Below are positions 63,262-64,000 of a stretch of 64,000 nt of DNA, in pieces. The notes beneath the pieces are model-generated. The model was given only the letters and a program-made list of their open reading frames with translations, did not search any database and was not told where the DNA came from. A program made the position numbers and the translations under genes. Location: positions 62,001 to 126,000 of the forward strand of contig NZ_QUEE01000009.1 in NCBI RefSeq assembly GCF_003477885.1, written 5' to 3'. The first letter of the stretch is position 1. The number at the start of each line of letters is the position of its first letter. This DNA comes from Lachnotalea sp. AF33-28 (GTDB taxonomy: Bacteria; Bacillota; Clostridia; Lachnospirales; Lachnospiraceae).

Positions 63262-64000
63262 TCATTGCCTTCGTGGACATTGTACCACATATTCCATTAA
63301 TCTGCCAACCAAATATAGGGAGCCGGCGCAGAAGAGACGGTCATGCGCTGCCTTTCTTCCAAGGGCATAGCGGAATGCTTCCCTGTTATCCTCTATCGTT
63401 TTACACGTTTTTCCGCAGGCATCAAAGATCTCTTCCAGCTCTTTTACGGAGGCGGCCCGGGGATTGTCTATGTGAGTCAGGACGATTTCATCAAAAAGCC
63501 CCGGCTCGCAGAGCATTTGCGCCATTACACGGATCGCCTTATCCTTAACGGCGGAAAACAGCAAAATCTTTTTTCCCTCACAGGGGATCCGGGATGCCGT
63601 TTCCGCAAGGCGCATTATTGCATCGGGATTGTGGGCTCCGTCAAAATAGACTCCGGGCAGCACTTCGTCCATGCGGCCTGCCCATCTGGTTTTCTCTATT
63701 CCCGCAAGCGCCGTGTCAAGCGCTCCCTCCCTGCCCTTCATCAGCTCCATGTAAGCGGTCAGCGCCAGTACCCCGTTATCCGCCTGATAAGCGGCAGCCA
63801 TCGGTATCCTAAGCCCGGTGCCGGCCAGCGGTCCGCTCTTGATGAGGACGGTCATGCCTGAGCCTGTCCGCTCTGCTGTCTCATAGCATTCCCTGCTCAC
63901 CATGCGGTACGGGGAATTCTTTTCTTCGGCAGCTTTTCGTATCACTGCCGATGCATCCGCGTCATTTCCGTCAAATACCACCGGTATGCCGCTCTTTATG
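63262..64000 (-). CDS. folC: Folylpolyglutamate / dihydrofolate synthase, C-terminal part
   Basis: About 245 residues of a Mur-ligase family enzyme, open to the right edge without a start (the frame continues through 64000). FDGAHNPDA, with WAGRMDEVLPGVY just before it, is the signature of the FolC C-terminal domain; LLFSAVKDKAIRVM follows. FolC adds glutamate to (dihydro)folate in the cytoplasm. The N-terminal ATP-binding half is outside the window. Confidence 0.9.
   Translation of the reverse strand, partial: IKSGIPVVFDGNDADASAVIRKAAEEKNSPYRMVSRECYETAERTGSGMTVLIKSGPLAGTGLRIPMAAAYQADNGVLALTAYMELMKGREGALDTALAGIEKTRWAGRMDEVLPGVYFDGAHNPDAIMRLAETASRIPCEGKKILLFSAVKDKAIRVMAQMLCEPGLFDEIVLTHIDNPRAASVKELEEIFDACGKTCKTIEDNREAFRYALGRKAAHDRLFCAGSLYLVGRLMEYVVQCPRRQ

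Noticed and set aside
62894..63280. A 128-residue protein from a start at 63280
   Set aside because: The first 81 codons cover the GC-rich palindrome after folC. A good ribosome binding site exists only for the ATG at 63037.

Overview
The window looks like chromosome of a spore-forming, gut-type clostridium, most likely Lachnospiraceae. The reasons are a Bacillus-like spoIIA-sigF-spoVA block, LplB/LplC-type sugar ABC transporters with YesM/YesN-type sensing, GH95 and GH27 glycosidases, strong GGAGG ribosome binding sites and mid-range GC. I found no rRNA, tRNA, phage, transposase or CRISPR array.

Layout. (1) 1-533: the start of a type IV prepilin gene that runs off the left edge. (2) 974-6604: a five-gene dlt-like operon (adenylation enzyme, type III PLP decarboxylase, acyl carrier protein, MBOAT acyltransferase, SGNH-like protein). 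The decarboxylase is not part of a normal dlt operon and suggests that a decarboxylated (amine) group is placed on a surface polymer. (3) 6568-14643: a glycan-use operon with two permeases, a binding protein, a membrane-bound AraC regulator and a GH95 fucosidase-type enzyme. (4) 14970-23667: housekeeping genes (MscS, GlgB, a zinc-ribbon membrane protein, a DUF3810-like metalloprotease) and a very large cytoplasmic HD/histidine kinase/receiver hybrid. (5) 23914-42579: a large catabolic locus with an ABC transporter, two Gfo/Idh oxidoreductases, two TIM-barrel isomerases, an AGE-type epimerase, an aldehyde dehydrogenase, an esterase, a serine hydrolase, an MFS transporter and a divergent two-component system. 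Its enzyme set resembles oxidative (3-keto type) glycoside breakdown. (6) 42590-44744: a LysR regulator divergent from a two-gene chromate-type transporter. (7) 45087-50241: a type IV pilus-like operon with PilC, several atypical pilin-like proteins and PilT. (8) 50254-63038: sporulation genes spoIIAA-spoIIAB-sigF and spoVAA-AB-AC, then spoVAD-AE. The spoVA run is split between AC and AD by about 6 kb carrying a GH27 alpha-galactosidase, an unassigned 617-residue protein and three unknown membrane proteins. (9) 63262-64000: the end of folC.

The most unusual content is not protein coding. Three copies of a ~200-nt element (659-856, 44751-44951, 55568-55772) hold a 35-bp stem plus an inner two-part stem. 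Bases differ between copies but pairing is kept, which points to a selected RNA or DNA fold. A second, shorter family of paired hairpins (34692, 37643, 49121, 55882) lies directly before the Shine-Dalgarno site of four unrelated genes, always in the gene's sense orientation. A 166-bp near-perfect palindrome (51851-52016) and a 24-bp-arm hairpin (63190-63254) complete the set. Families A and B and the large palindrome all occur at or inside the spoVA interruption.
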